Below are positions 24,800 to 37,032 of a DNA stretch of 64,000 nucleotides, one piece after another. The position numbers and the translations under genes are program-made. The notes under the pieces are model-generated. The model was not told the DNA's origin. It worked only from the letters and a program-made list of their open reading frames with translations, and made no database searches. Location: NCBI GenBank assembly GCA_022747635.1, contig JAKTNV010000024.1, forward strand, positions 6,198,665 to 6,262,664. The letters are read 5' to 3'. The DNA comes from Hetaerina americana (taxonomy: Eukaryota; Arthropoda; Insecta; Odonata; Calopterygidae). Position 1 is the first letter of the stretch, and each line of letters opens with the position of its first letter.

Positions 24800-27700
24800 G
24801 GGTATTAGTTAAATAGATTGGACGTTGCTGAAGCTACTTTCATTCAAAAAATAGTCGAACACGATTTACTCGTGGTGGTATCTATGTTCACGTACGAATC
24901 AAGGGTCTATCGATAGAATTCAATGAAATTCATCCAATCTCAGCACGATCGACAAAGCTATAAACTAATTGCGTCAGCCGACGTTCCACTTCGAGATTGG
25001 TGGCTTCATTATTTCAATAAGGGGCTAGGGGAGAGTCTTGAGGCTGTGGCCTTATTCTGGGATAATTTTACATTTTTTAAAGTGCTCCGATTGCAATCCT
25101 GTACCCCGAGATTTTCTTTTGCTGCGAGCGCTGTTTCCTGTGTGTCGTTCCGTCCGAGAACCCAAACAGACGGCGAAAATGCCTTGACGTTTACCTACGA
25201 GCTTCTTTCCCTCCGAGGTGGTCGTGCCTGGAAGGGATGGTTTTGACGACTTTCCCTGTCTTCACCGTGTCAATTCCCAAATGTGTTTTTGTGTCTTCAC
25301 CCTGGGATTAGAAACTTTGGTCCATGGTTCGAAACCATCGCATTGCGGAGAAGATGAAAATATCAACCTTGGCTATTGACAGCAGCTACGGTATACTTTC
25401 GTCTCTATGTTTGCACAAGTTTTCACGACTAAGAAATTTCATCGGTTTTAATGAAACGCCCACTTTCTCACGTCGTCTCTCTGAATTTACGCATTGTTTC
25501 CTGCCTGGTAAAATGGGAACAATCGTGTGTTTATTTCCAGAATTGCACAAATTGCAGTTCCTCTTAACTTGCATTAAGGCGTCAATCGCTATACGTTATG
25601 CATGGCTGAAAATAGCACAACTTGAGGCTCCATTATGTCATTAAGTTCACCTTTAGTTGCTTACGTTATCAATTAAAATTTGATATACACCAGCTATCCT
25701 CTCATAATATGATTACATGTTATATTTTCATTATAAATTAAGAGCCTAAGTCCTAAAATTGTGATTTTTAAATGAAAACTAAACGTTAGTAAGTGTGAGA
25801 GGTAATTCAAACTATTTCGTAATTTATCAAAACAACTGATTTAGGAGAAATTACGATGTGCCGAAAGTGATACTTCCATATTTGAAAATGCGTGCGTGAT
25901 TGATGGGCGAGTTGGTTTAGCTTACACCTAGTGGGTGTAGCTTATGAATTTTTGCTTGTGTATTTCAACTTTTTTTATTAACCTATTATATTTTTAAAAT
26001 GTTGACCCCTTAAATGCGCTTATCCAGGATTCGTGTTTTACATACGGCAATGGTATGTTTCATTTTAAAGGGCAGTTTGCGTGTTTGAAGTTAAAACCTT
26101 GGTTTCTCAGTTAAACCTCGAGCATTTAAATACGAGAACATTCATGCATTCCAGAACGTAATGCTTAAAAAAAAGAGACTGGAAGAAAAATGTGTATTTC
26201 TTCACTTTTTATTTATTAATCTCAACCTAAAATATTCTTGAATGTAAAGAGTTTTTAATGCTCTTAAACTTTAAGAGTAAAGACTTTAATGTTAAGATGT
26301 CATTTTTTCCACGAACGATAGGGGATCATAATTACATTGTTCGACCGCGGTGGGGTCATGTTCGGGTAAAATTATTCTGGGGTGTATTCACCCCCTACCA
26401 CACACCCTAGCGGTGGCTTGCAGGATATTTAAATAAATAAAAAGCGTTTTCTGCGCCAATTGCATTCAAGTACATACGTGTACATGCTCTCCTCGTTTGT
26501 GATAACTCCCTGTCCGCCAAATGATTCCTTTCCGATTGACGTCAAACAAATGTTTTCGTTTTCCCCCGGCTTGATTAAATGATTTTACGAACTCGGCCGT
26601 TATTTTATGCTAATATATTTTTCTATTACCCTTCTTCAGTGTTTCACCGAGCAACTCTCTCGGCATATTAAATTTGTTACTTTGGGTAAACCGTGAAACT
26701 AACTCTTTCAATCAGTTATGAAAATCAATTACTTTGAGGGAAAGAAGTCGCCCTCGCTGAATTTTCGCAAATCAATATGGAATGGCAGAAAGCTATTCCC
26801 TGTCTCTTGATCTCCAAGTAAGGGAGAATTTTAAGCTTTACTGAACACATTGAGTATCCAACCATAAGTTTGAAACAAAATTGTAAAATAGGGATGAAAG
26901 CAAGCGGATAAATGAAATCACGAGCTCATTTTAGTAAGAAAGTTGAATTTCTGAATCATCTCAATAAAGAAACAATGAATATTTAAACGAGGTGGCACAC
27001 GTGTGCCGGCTTCGAGTTTTTACGAGTTTTTGAAAACGAATGGCTTCTTTTCGAAATGCCAAAATGATATCTCTCCCTGCTCTCCGATCGTCCGACCGTT
27101 AAAGAGCTTCGAATGTTTCAATGGCGGGAGAAATCGTATACGGTAGCGGAAAATTTGCATATCTCCTTCTCGGTAAATGAGTGAGATCGAACGAGACGAG
27201 GAGTCCCTTCGCAATTGATCCATTTTCTTCTTTTGCACAAAAAAGAGAGCCTCGAACGAATGCCGAGCGGCAACTGATGAAACGGAAAGGAAGAGATTGT
27301 CCCGAGGCCCCTTTCTCGCTCGGAAATTGGGTCAGGAACGCTCTAATGGAAGCGGGTAAATTTCCCGTGGCGCGCCACAAAGGAATTCATGGAAGGTAGG
27401 TGGTGGGGAAGTGGGAAAAAAGGCGGGTACACCGTTGGTAATTAACATAACCAATTTACAGGGCACGGTTTAATATACAAGTTACTCGTATTTCTTACGT
27501 CAGTCCTGTATGTATCGCCTCGACAATATCAATGTTAGCGTTTCGGGTCCTGGATTTTGCGAGCGTTTTTTCAAAATTAATTTGTGCGCTTCTTTTACCC
27601 GTCAAAGCACCCAATGGCATCGCATACCATTTTTTTTCAATTTAAGCATACCTATTTATTTGAAATTTCTAACAAAATACCGTAATAATACTTGTGAACA

Positions 27701-28080
27701 GAGTGTTGATTAAAAACCTCGTATGTATCATCGGCACGATATTGATTGAAGCCGCGCGTTCAATTAAAACAGCCTTTGTTGCCAATAATCTGAAATATCA
27801 ATATAACCACTTAATCCTATTGAATTGAAATGAGAATTTTTTTAAATGCCACGGGGTGAAACGCCCTTGAGTAAAAATATTTAAAATATCGATGGTACTT
27901 CTATTCATCTACCGGCCTATTCAGTTGCATTTAAAAGGATATAATTTTTTTTGCATAAGTAAGTGTGCAGTACCGTCTGCATTCGCATTCATTACGCTCA
28001 TTCCAATGAGATCATCTCTCAGATGTAGATGCGTTTTGCAAAATGATTATGGCAAAGTTCAAGTCATAAGACAAGTGTTG
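24800..28080. other. AT-rich intronic DNA, no gene recognised
   Basis: Frames at 24923-25246, 25324-25644 and 27181-27399 are 70-110 codons with no recognised motif; the last one runs into a GTAGGT donor-like site at 27396. No repeats were identified. Confidence 0.5.
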
Positions 28081-28085
28081 ATAAA

Positions 28086-28150
28086 CAGATGGTGGTGAGG
28101 CTCATTATTTTGCAGTGTTGAAAGACAGATGGTGGTGTGGCTAATTATTT
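28086..28150 (+). repeat. short direct duplication
   Basis: ACAGATGGTGGTG followed by AGGCTCATTATTTTGC is repeated, with two or three changes and after a short spacer, as ACAGATGGTGGTG followed by TGGCTAATTATTTCGC. It is a local two-copy repeat of unknown origin. Confidence 0.75.
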
Positions 28151-29330
28151 CGCCAGACACTCGTAGAATAAGCACGCGGCTGTTATACCCAAAAGTAAGA
28201 CAAAAACCAATGAAAGATGGAGTTGGCGAGTGGCAGAAGTTAATAGGTTCAATATTCCATAGGAGGCCAAACAAAAGATTCGGTTGGGGCGTGATGGAAT
28301 TGAGATGCGATGAACGACCAAAAATTTGAATCTTACATCGGATAAAATTTTTTTATGATAATAATTTGAAAAATATTTAAAAATTATGAAGTTACAATTT
28401 CAAGCTTTTAAATTCAATTTGATAGTAAAAAATAAAAATTTTGTAAAAAAATACATGTTTACAATAAATCCATCACGTATCTATATGTTTCAGCATTATA
28501 GGTCCTGTTGAGCCATTTTTGGCTTGCCAGTGGGTGGCTTTTTAAGCATCAAAATTGAGCTTTTCAAACATTAATAGTTATTGCAACAAACATTCTGTTG
28601 TTCTTCTTTCCCCATAAATTTCAGGTCATTTAAATCATCTCTCAAATAGTTAAAGAATAATTTTTGAAAAAATGATTTTGGGTTTAGAAATCTTAATTAC
28701 GTACGACCCTTTTGAGTATAATGTGTTGGTATTTCATGTACATCATCTTTCATAATTTGGGATTTTTATCATAAACCTTTTTCTTTTTGCATTCATCACT
28801 GAAATTATCGTCAGTAATTTTAACATGTTAGAATAACTTTTCTCTGGGTTGAAAATTGAACTCTTTGATGCATGCATTATCTGTATCCTCTCCAGTTACA
28901 TTATACTTACTATGTTTAATATAAAAGACTCTTACGCAGTACATGGTGAATCATTATCAATATCAATGCCTGCCGTATCAATGTCCTTATGTGCGTAGTT
29001 AAACTGATACATGATTCATTTGAACTTCTCATTTAATTTACATAATCAATACTTGACATTAAATTAAAACAACCAAGTATTTACATATATTTAGAGGTAC
29101 CTGTTCTAAATTTATCTCACTCAAATGCTGACATAGGTGCATGTAAGCACTCATCATGCATCTGTGCACGTACGTATGATTTTCACTCAGTTGAAAACCG
29201 TAATTAAACACCCTTTCGTGCGCCAGAGGGTACCGGAGGTAATGCTTTCGTGCTCTAAGGATATCAAGGAGCATGTGATGTACGCTAACTATTTGATGCG
29301 CTTCTCCTTGAAAAAGACCCTAGCCCTGAA
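28151..29330. other. AT-rich intronic DNA, no gene seen
   Basis: No coding exon or repeat recognised. Confidence 0.5.
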
Positions 29331-29339
29331 ACTGAGAGA

Positions 29340-30080
29340 ACTGTACAACCCATTGTGTGTGGGGGAGGGCGGGTTGGACCATTGTTTCTCGCTCAGTGGC
29401 AGCAGCTCCCGGAAGGATTCGAACGGCCTTGAGTGCGGAAGGAGACCAGGAGAAGGGGGTTAAGCGCTCCACGAGCGTGGCGTGTGCTTCCGAGTGCGTG
29501 CGTTCGGACGTCCGCTTGCATTCTCGATCGGAGATTGTGCAAGTGTAGTGCGAGAGACATGCGGCACTCGTGTGCCTTGGAGTGTCGGAGAAGAGAGAGG
29601 CAATTGAGTGGGGGGTTGGGGCGAGGGAGATGCGGTGTCGTCGTGTCAGCGTCCGTCCCATCGAGTCTGTTTTGTTTGAGGGGGAGAGTAAGCGGGGAAG
29701 GGAGGGAGGGTCTTGCGCGAGTGGTGGTGGATGGGTAACATGATGAGAGGGAGGCGACCGAGATCAGGTGGGAGCGGGTTCTCGTGCTGGGGGACGACGG
29801 TGGCGCGAAAAGGCCGCGTCGCGAGGGCTGGAGGGTGGGGGTGGGTGTTTCTTGCCCGGAGCTGGGTGCATCCATTAGTGGAATGGCGTCATTACGCTAA
29901 TGAGTGGGGATGCGGCGCGGAGTAATCACCAGGGTTCGAATCCCCTCGACCGAGATCCGAATCCCGACTCGGGTCTGTCCCTGGCCGCCGGGTCGGCGGT
30001 CCCTCCCATTTCGGTTTCGATGGTCTCCCGTCAAATTTGGGTCGGTCGGTCGAGTGGCATATCCTTGGGTCCGGGTTCAA
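29340..30080. promoter_or_regulatory. large CpG-rich island, purine-rich on plus strand
   Basis: About 700 bp with dense CpG and G/A-rich plus strand, the largest such island in the intron. The overlapping frames on both strands (up to 160 codons) are low complexity. Two pol III box B-like sequences lie at its right end (see next entry). A regulatory or promoter role is inferred from composition. Confidence 0.3.
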
Positions 30081-30105
30081 ATCGTAGTCAATTAATGTGG
30101 TCTTC
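29880..30105 (+). repeat. possible tRNA-derived sequences with two box B motifs
   Basis: GGTTCGAATCC at about 29934 matches the box B consensus, and a perfect small hairpin (TCATTA-CGC-TAATGA) lies upstream at about 29890. A second box B-like GGTTCAAATCG is at about 30078. No convincing cloverleaf could be built around either, so these are listed as tRNA-related repeats only. Confidence 0.3.
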
Positions 30106-30749
30106 CGTGGAAAATTTTGAGAATTTCATATGAAATTAATGTATATGTACTATCAGCGATGATACTTCCATTTCTTCTAACCCTATGGTGTCATTTCTGA
30201 TGACCCTGTCCCGCATTCTCTCGCGTGAAACATTTGATATAATAATTATTATTAGTAGTAGTAGTAGTTGTCTGCCGCCTTTTGATGGACTCAGTACAAC
30301 ACCTTTTTGTACTCCTATGCCCGCATTGACATGGCACAAAATGTCCTTTGGCTCCTTGCTGCATATAACATTAGCTAATTATTAAGTTTTACAAACATGT
30401 ACATACATACGTTGTATCCTCTTGTGCATTTTTCAAATCTCTCCCAACAGCATGGTCTCATCGCCTAACATACCTATAATTTCATTCTTGGTTTTTCTTT
30501 CCTTTTTTTATATTTTTCCCATTATTCCCCACACCCACATCTCAAAAGCCTCCATTCTACGCTTATCTTTCCACCTAAACGACCAAGTTTTTGAGCTATG
30601 CAAAACTTAGCTCCATATTAAAGTTTTCACTAGTCTTTTATTTAAAATTTGATGAAACAGGTACGAGCTTATCAATCAATTTAATACCATGCGTGCGACA
30701 GCGAATGCTATGATAGACATCGACAGTATCGTAGTATTTCTTTGCTCTA
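30106..30749. other. intronic, no gene seen
   Basis: AT-rich sequence with a short (TAG)n run near 30252. No gene recognised. Confidence 0.5.
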
Positions 30750-31070
30750 ATCTTGAAGGTTGTGGAGGAAGGCGGAAAAGATTTTAGAGGACGGAGAGCG
30801 CGAGAAAGGGCCAAGTACTAGCAAGGGTAGGAGAAAAAACATTTGACGAAAGTTATATCAAAGAGGAAGGCTAGACGGATTGGCCATATCCTGAAGCATG
30901 ATTACTTGATGAGTATAATAAGCACGGGGTAAGTGGACAGAAAGAGAGGAGGAAGAGAAGAAAATATACATGTTGAGTACTGAGGGGCATAGAAAGGGGC
31001 AGAAGTTAACATGAAATGAAAAAGCATGTACAAGACAGAAAGGAGTGGAGCAACAAAAGCAACAAAAACT
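30750..31070 (+). mobile_element. LINE (non-LTR retrotransposon) C-terminal fragment
   Basis: In broken plus-strand frames the sequence reads KRKARRIGHILKHDYLM, then VDRKRGGREE, then VQDRKEWS. These are the hallmarks of the C-terminal tail after the reverse transcriptase in RTE/CR1-like elements: the 'GHILR' motif, a Gly/Arg-rich stretch and 'DRxxWR'. Stops and frameshifts make it inactive. It belongs to the same broad element type as the copies at 33600, 44868, 45655 and 48010. Confidence 0.65.
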
Positions 31071-33143
31071 GTTTCTTCACCCCCAATCTATGGCTCCCAA
31101 TTTTTTGGTACGAGAAGGCTGCGTTTTGTCAGCCTTCGCTTGATCGAATATCAGTTTAAAAACAATCGTTTTTTGATGGCCATTGTATGCCCACCTTAAA
31201 TGTCCAACATTGCGCCACTATCACTATGGCGCGAGCCAATTATATCGCATTTAGGAAATCGGATGTTCACGTTTCCTAAATGCTTTAAATTGGGTATTGA
31301 AGTGCAAGCATGGTGTTTACTCAACGCCAACCATTGAAGGTGGTACAACTTGCATTTGATCTATCGACAAATTATCTCAATCGCTTGTTTCAATCAGCGC
31401 TTCAAAATCAACAAATGATAGGCAATTGAGCTGATCGAGTGAAACCGGGCCTTTGGTACATTAAACTGATAAGGTGGTGACACCCGATTCAGTTTGCCAG
31501 TGTGCCCTTGTATTTTCTCCTAACCTAAATATCTTGTCTGTCATAGTTATTTCCATAAATTATGGAAAAAAATCGAACCGGATTTCGCCGTTCCAGGAGG
31601 AAATTTTCCGTCTAAAAAAATGAAGTAATATAATTTTCACAAACACTATCTGAAAAAAATGTTATTGCACCTTCGTGAAAATGGATTTCAAATGCCGGAA
31701 GATTTTTTTAAGTTTCATAACAATAATGAAATGTGTTAAAACGAGGGGTGTTCTGGTGGGAAAACATCTTCAAGCGTGCAATTTTATTCACCCCGACCTC
31801 CTGAACCGCTTAAAATGTTGATTCGTATGGCACATAACCAGGAATCCTTATGGAATAATCGGGATCCCATTTCGTTGTATCCTTAAAACACTCACTTGTG
31901 GCAGTTCTCCAAGGAGAAAGTGACACACTTTCTCGAGTGATCTCATTTTCCTTCGGAATTGCACTAAGAGAAATTTCTTCGCGGCCATTATAAATCCAGT
32001 GCGACGTCTGCGTAACACACGCCAGCGCTGTACGGCGTCGGTGCGCGTTTAAGATAGAAAAAACCGATGTGGAGCAGGGCGAGTCCGAAAGGAGAGAAAG
32101 ATGAGTGAGAGAAGTGGTAAAAAGAGCTCCTTGGCTTCAAGACTCATGATTTGGCGGATGCGATTGGTCCAGAGACCTGGCGTGGTGGGTGGCGAGCAGC
32201 AGGCGGGTTTGAGAAGGATAGCGTGTATTCGTAACGGGATGGAAGATGAAACGGGTTCCACTGGCTCGCTTTCTTTCGTTTCTCCCGTGTCATTCCGACG
32301 TCCACCCGTCTTATGAGGTCAGCCGGTTGGTGAATTGTCATTTTTCCTTTCCCGTCTCCTCCACCCAATTGCGACCTCATCCTAATAGCATGCAAATCGT
32401 ATTCCTCGGGACCATGTTGAGGCACGTTGAACATCTGTTTCCTCCTTGTTGCATAAATAGGCTTTGGGATGACTTTCGAACGCCATGCCGGCGATACTCG
32501 GGGACGCTTCGGAAACAAAATACGAGCTGACGTGAAGTCACATACTTGCCCTCCAAGGGTTTGGATAACAACCAAAGCGATATTATCGAAAATCATCTTT
32601 CACAGTACACTGTGATATTTTCTCATTTTTGCCGCTAACAGCTTTGAATCTCCAGTAAGCACTAGAGACATCCTCGAGCTGCGGCTTGTATGTCAACATG
32701 GCAGGAGCGTCAAGGAAATCGTGACCTCATGGAGGCTCGTATCTCGTTCTCTAACAATGAGACAACATCCCCTTTGCTTCCTCCTCCCCCTCTTGGAACT
32801 GTGTGCTCAAAACGTCATGCCGTGGCAGTGTAAGGAATTGCTTATAATATAGCACTTCGATTAATGCATCCAACCCAGGGTTGTCGATTATTTTGGCATG
32901 ATAACAAGACGGGTTTTGGGGGTCAAAAAAAGAGAAATTATCTGATTTGAAATATCGCCAACTATGACGCTGGAAAGATGTTAACTCAATTCTAAATGGA
33001 TTTTCTTCATTGCGGTGATTTTCTTCTCCTATGATGGTAGTTTTTTCTTTAAATCAACTGAGTAATTCATTTTAAATATTATAAATTATCTGCGCATCGC
33101 ATAAATGTAGTTCTATTTCGTAGTAGTTGTAGATTTTATTGAA
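31071..33143. other. intronic, no gene recognised
   Basis: Mixed composition with a CpG-richer part at 31980-32530. The 150-codon minus-strand frame at 32144-32596 has no recognised domain and is opposed by plus-strand frames. Confidence 0.5.
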
Positions 33144-33420
33144 GGCGACCGATAGCTGAGGTCATTTGCGCCATTAGGGATGGACAGGAAAGTATGAAGA
33201 GTGGAGAGAAACACTGCGTCGGCATTAGCCTACTGTTAACGAAATTCGCCAAGGGGTCCGCAGCTTAACGCCCCATCCGACGGACGGCGTACTCAAAGTG
33301 CCCTCCACAAAGTCCCTCCAGGAGGTATCGGGATACCACTGAAAAATATCTCCCACCGGACCCTCTTAGTGGGAAGCCAGTCACCGCACCATTCCCACCC
33401 CTTTCTATTTGGCAATTGGG
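33144..33420 (+). repeat. dispersed non-coding repeat, CpG-retaining copy
   Basis: Starts GCGACCGATAGCTGAGGTCA, then TTTGCGCCATTAGGGATGG, AGAGAAACACTGCGTCGGCA, and a hairpin-like CCATCCGACGGACGG. A diverged copy lies at 43032-43200 in the same orientation, so this is a repeat family. It has no coding capacity. The motif set is one I associate with repeats common in arthropod genomes, but I cannot name the family. Confidence 0.65.
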
Positions 33421-33599
33421 TGGACATGTTTAATAGAGCAGCGATAAATAATTGTGAAGAGTTACTTATTGAAGTGTCGATCGTTTTAGAAAAGTGAAGG
33501 AAATTTTTGTTAGAAATAAATTTTCACGGGTTACTTTGTGGGATTGTTTTTAGTTAAATGGAATCTTTTCACGGGATTGAAAAATTGGTCATTTTGTCC

Positions 33600-34300
33600 T
33601 CGTAGGAACGGGGTGAAGATCAATGTATACTAAACAAAGATCGTGAGATTTTCGAGGAGGCTTAAGTTAAACGTTGAAATTGTAGGGGAACCAGAGCAGA
33701 TAGAAAAGCTTGCTTTCTAGAAAATGCCTTGGTCTAAGATGGTTGCAGTAGATGGAATATCAAAAGAAGAATTTCGTTAAACAATTACGTTTTCAGGAGG
33801 AGTGAGTTGACGACAGGAACAATGAATAAGGATGTTAAGGAAAGATAGGGAAGACATTGATACAGACCCAGGTCTTGTATACCGCGGAAAAATGGTCACT
33901 AAATCAGGATGTCGATCGGAGGTTTTTGATATGTGGGTATGGAGAGAAGAAAGAAAAAAATAGCATTGAAGTTAAGGAAAATATATGAGGAAGTGCTAGT
34001 CTTGGTGGAAAAGGAGAGGGAATTGTTGGAAGAAATACAAAGGAGGCAGGAAAGTTGGATGAATAGCATTTTGATCGTCGATGTAATCCTGAAGACTGCG
34101 ATAAAGAGCGTTAGGAGAGCGAGGAAGGAGGACAAAAAGGATGGAATGAAGTGAGGTACAATGTATGCGGACTTGAACAAGGGTTAATTATAGGGTGGGT
34201 TGGGTAGTCTTTGGAGGAAGGCTAAGAAATTTTAGGGGTGTTGAGTTTGTGTCCATCCACATGCTACCTTAAACGGTAGACTACCAATTAAAAATAATGT
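33600..34300 (+). mobile_element. 5'-truncated LINE copy (end of reverse transcriptase, C-terminal tail and 3' UTR)
   Basis: Plus-strand frames, broken by stops, read GVKINV, TKIVRFSRRLKLNVEIVGEP, EQIEKLAF and DGISKEEFR. This resembles the end of an RTE/CR1-type reverse transcriptase, where a 'YLG...DG...EI..RI' block follows. It continues as FDMWVW and VLVLVEKERELLEEIQRRQ, the usual C-terminal tail. The 3' end, GTTGAGTTTGTGTCCATCCA then CCTTAAACGGTAG, is shared with the copies at 44868, 45655 and 48010, which fixes the orientation. Confidence 0.72.
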
Positions 34301-35416
34301 ATTTTTCTACTTATAAACTAGTTTTGTTGGTATAAAAATTGACTTTCCTTCGCCTAATGATGTGACCTGTACGTTGCTGTTCAAATGACGTTAGATTTTT
34401 AGATTATGTCATTATCTTCATGCAAACTTCATTTCTTCTTGCTGCGTGTTATTTTCAAAGTCCTTCAAAGTCGTAAAAAATGCAATAGCAAGGTTTTTAC
34501 CTTGTAGAGTGAAGAAAGCTTAAGATACAACACTGTTTTCCGTAACTAAAGGTTTTTAATATGCCTGAATTACAATTTTATATTGACATACATATGGAAA
34601 CACGGAATCCTGCGCCGGAACCTGTACCAAATATTTCATTAAATTATAAAATCTAATTATGAAGATTTGATCGATTTTTAAATTTTTATTTATCCACCTA
34701 TTATGCAACGGTTTTGCATGAATACCCATATAAAAATGGGTAAAATGCGCTAATGAAAATATCCTTTGTGATGGAAAAACTTAATATGTACATGGAACTA
34801 CAGGTATTAACAATTCTGAACACGGAACTATTTGTATTAATTAAAATTTAAAGAAAATGCTTACCTAGTTTTTATTTTTCAATGATGCTGCCATGTCTGA
34901 GTTTATGAGTAAATTTCATTACACTTTATTTTCTTTCTGCTCTTTGAAACATTGAGGAATTCAATTATGAAATTAATCAATAAAATCAAGCTACTAAATA
35001 AATGCCAAACATAAAAAAAAATAATTGGAATTTTTCCCGTGTTCGAACCGTTTTGAAAAAATACAGGAATGTCGAAAAAAAAGGCCTTCACAATCTTTAA
35101 ATACGAGGTACCCCATATGGTGCGGAGAAGGCGGTGCTAACATGTTACTTATTTAGTGAGTGTACTATGTATGCACTGGGAGAAATATAATTGAAATATT
35201 TTTTTTGTCAAACCCTTTGTTTTAATTTTGCTAAATTCCTTTCCAACGTTAGAGCGTAAGGTTATTTTAAGATTTCTCATCTAGAGTTTTTTTTTCGTAC
35301 TTAGTAAAATCAGGTGAACTGATAAAAAATTTATTTTATTGCTTTTTATTTGATGAGTTAGTGTCTGTCGTAGTTTAAAGAGTCATTTGGGGTATTTTTA
35401 TTTGTTTATTGCATAT
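34301..35416. other. AT-rich intronic DNA, no gene seen
   Basis: No coding exon or recognised repeat. Confidence 0.55.
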
Positions 35417-35575
35417 TCCTGGAAACTATAACCGGCTTTCCTGGGAAACCATAACCGGCACAGGGAAAGGAACTCCCCCCCCACCCTGATGTGTGAATTT
35501 CACACGCCGTCGGGCTTAGTACTGGGTGAACTCTACCATCACCTACCAAACCGACTTTCGGGTTGATTAGTGTGC
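35417..35575 (+). mobile_element. tRNA-derived SINE, 5'-truncated (copy 2)
   Basis: Matches the body of the copy at 8091-8353, including TTTCCTGGGAAACCATAA, GGCACAGGGAAAGGAACTC, TGTGTGAATTTCACAC and CTCTACCATCACCTACC, and keeps several CpGs. The tRNA-like head is missing. At its 5' edge a stretch of about 21-24 bp (TCCTGGRAACYATAACCGGC) is tandemly duplicated. Confidence 0.82.
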
Positions 35576-36528
35576 ATATGGTTTTTTTTAATTGATTTTG
35601 TGAAACTGTTAATACATTCAGTTATCACTGCTAATTATCTTCATACATTTTTCTCTGAAGAATATTCGCCATAGGATTTGAGGCTACGTACGATGGAATT
35701 TTAAAGCTCTGATATTTATAAAAACATGTTGAGTCGTTATGACACATGGCATGGATATGAAGATATTTTGGGGAATGTTAGTTAGGACTTATGGTGACAC
35801 TAGTGTGTAATTCCACGGTCGGTCATAAACGGTGAAAAGTCCTAAGTGAAACTCTTAGAAATATAAGTCATTTAATTAAGCTGACACCTTTTTATCACGT
35901 GAATTTACTTTCTCTTATACCTATTTATATTTAAATGTGTATTTTATCGTACTTATACAATAACCCTCAAAGTTTTATCGAAGAAACGGCAATTCTTTAG
36001 ATGGTTCCAAGAGAACCAGTCTTTAAAAGCCCGCTCAGTTAGTTAGGAGTTTATGTAGTTAGTTTACATGCTGCTCAACAGAGGCGCTTTGCCACAACCC
36101 ACCGAAAAGATAATTTGTCAGCGCCGTCGTGGCGCTCTTTGGAAACCTTTTCAACGAGCGGGGATTGTTCGAACTTGTAAATATGAATCGGGAACTCAGA
36201 ATTTAATCCTCCTCTGAATAATGCGTAACAGGAAACGATTATTCGATTAAAAGTATCAATTATGATCACCTTCCACTTCCTTAGGCAATCGAGCAACAAA
36301 GAAAGTGATTTTGATATTACATCTTTACGACACAATAAGCTGAAGAGTTGTTTATCGAATCGTTAATGGCAGAGATGGTGAATATTTATTTATTTGAATT
36401 TTAATGATGAATTATGCGCATACAGTATTTTTTATGTCAGTATTTATAGATCTTTTGAAAATTCTATTTACCGTGTCGATTTAGATTCCAAAAACAATCT
36501 CACTGCACATTTTAAAACTGATAATGAA
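35576..36528. other. intronic, no gene seen
   Basis: No coding exon recognised. The 86-codon minus-strand frame at 36075-36335 has no known motif. Confidence 0.5.
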
Positions 36529-36708
36529 TACGAGGGTCATCCGGAAAGTAGTACCCGTTCGTGAAATAAAGACACAAAAGTAAATATTAACAAACATAAA
36601 AAATTTTATTTGAAAGAGGATACTTTAAACTACTTCTCAACATAATCTCCAAGCAAATTAAGGCATTTGTCATAACGTGTGACAAGTTTCTGTATTCCTG
36701 CTGCATAG
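36529..36708 (-). mobile_element. partial mariner copy (terminal repeat plus transposase C-terminal end)
   Basis: After a TA dinucleotide this segment repeats the first about 178 bases of the element at 37033, with one mismatch noticed just after the terminal repeat. It contains the 30-bp terminal inverted repeat (starting CGAGGGTCATCC) and the last codons of the transposase, read on the minus strand. Similarity stops abruptly at 36708, and no second terminal repeat is seen before 37033. Near identity means the two copies separated recently. Confidence 0.9.
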
Positions 36709-37030
36709 ACCCATTGAAAGGGCCGTTTTTCATAAAATAAGGTTGTGTTTTCACTTAAAAGAATCCGTTGTCGACTGAGTGAACAGAACGGACGCAGTCG
36801 TCCATAGGCGTGCCCGTGGACCTCTTATGGTCGCTCGTGCCATTCGGCGGAACTCGGGGACAAGGCCGGCCTTTGACGGACGAGATCCTCTTCCCCCCTC
36901 GCACGGCAATTAAAACCAATTACGAGAAGTCTGGCGCTCACATCCCATAAGAGGAGAAGATACTACCTTGATCAAAAATTTCCCGGAATTTATTCAGAAA
37001 ATTAAAAATACAAGTTTATTCATCTAAATC
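36709..37030. other. unique sequence between two mariner ends
   Basis: About 320 bp, CpG-rich in its first two thirds, unlike mariner on either side. It may be old host sequence, or filler captured when the left copy lost its remainder. Confidence 0.5.
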
Positions 37031-37032
37031 TA

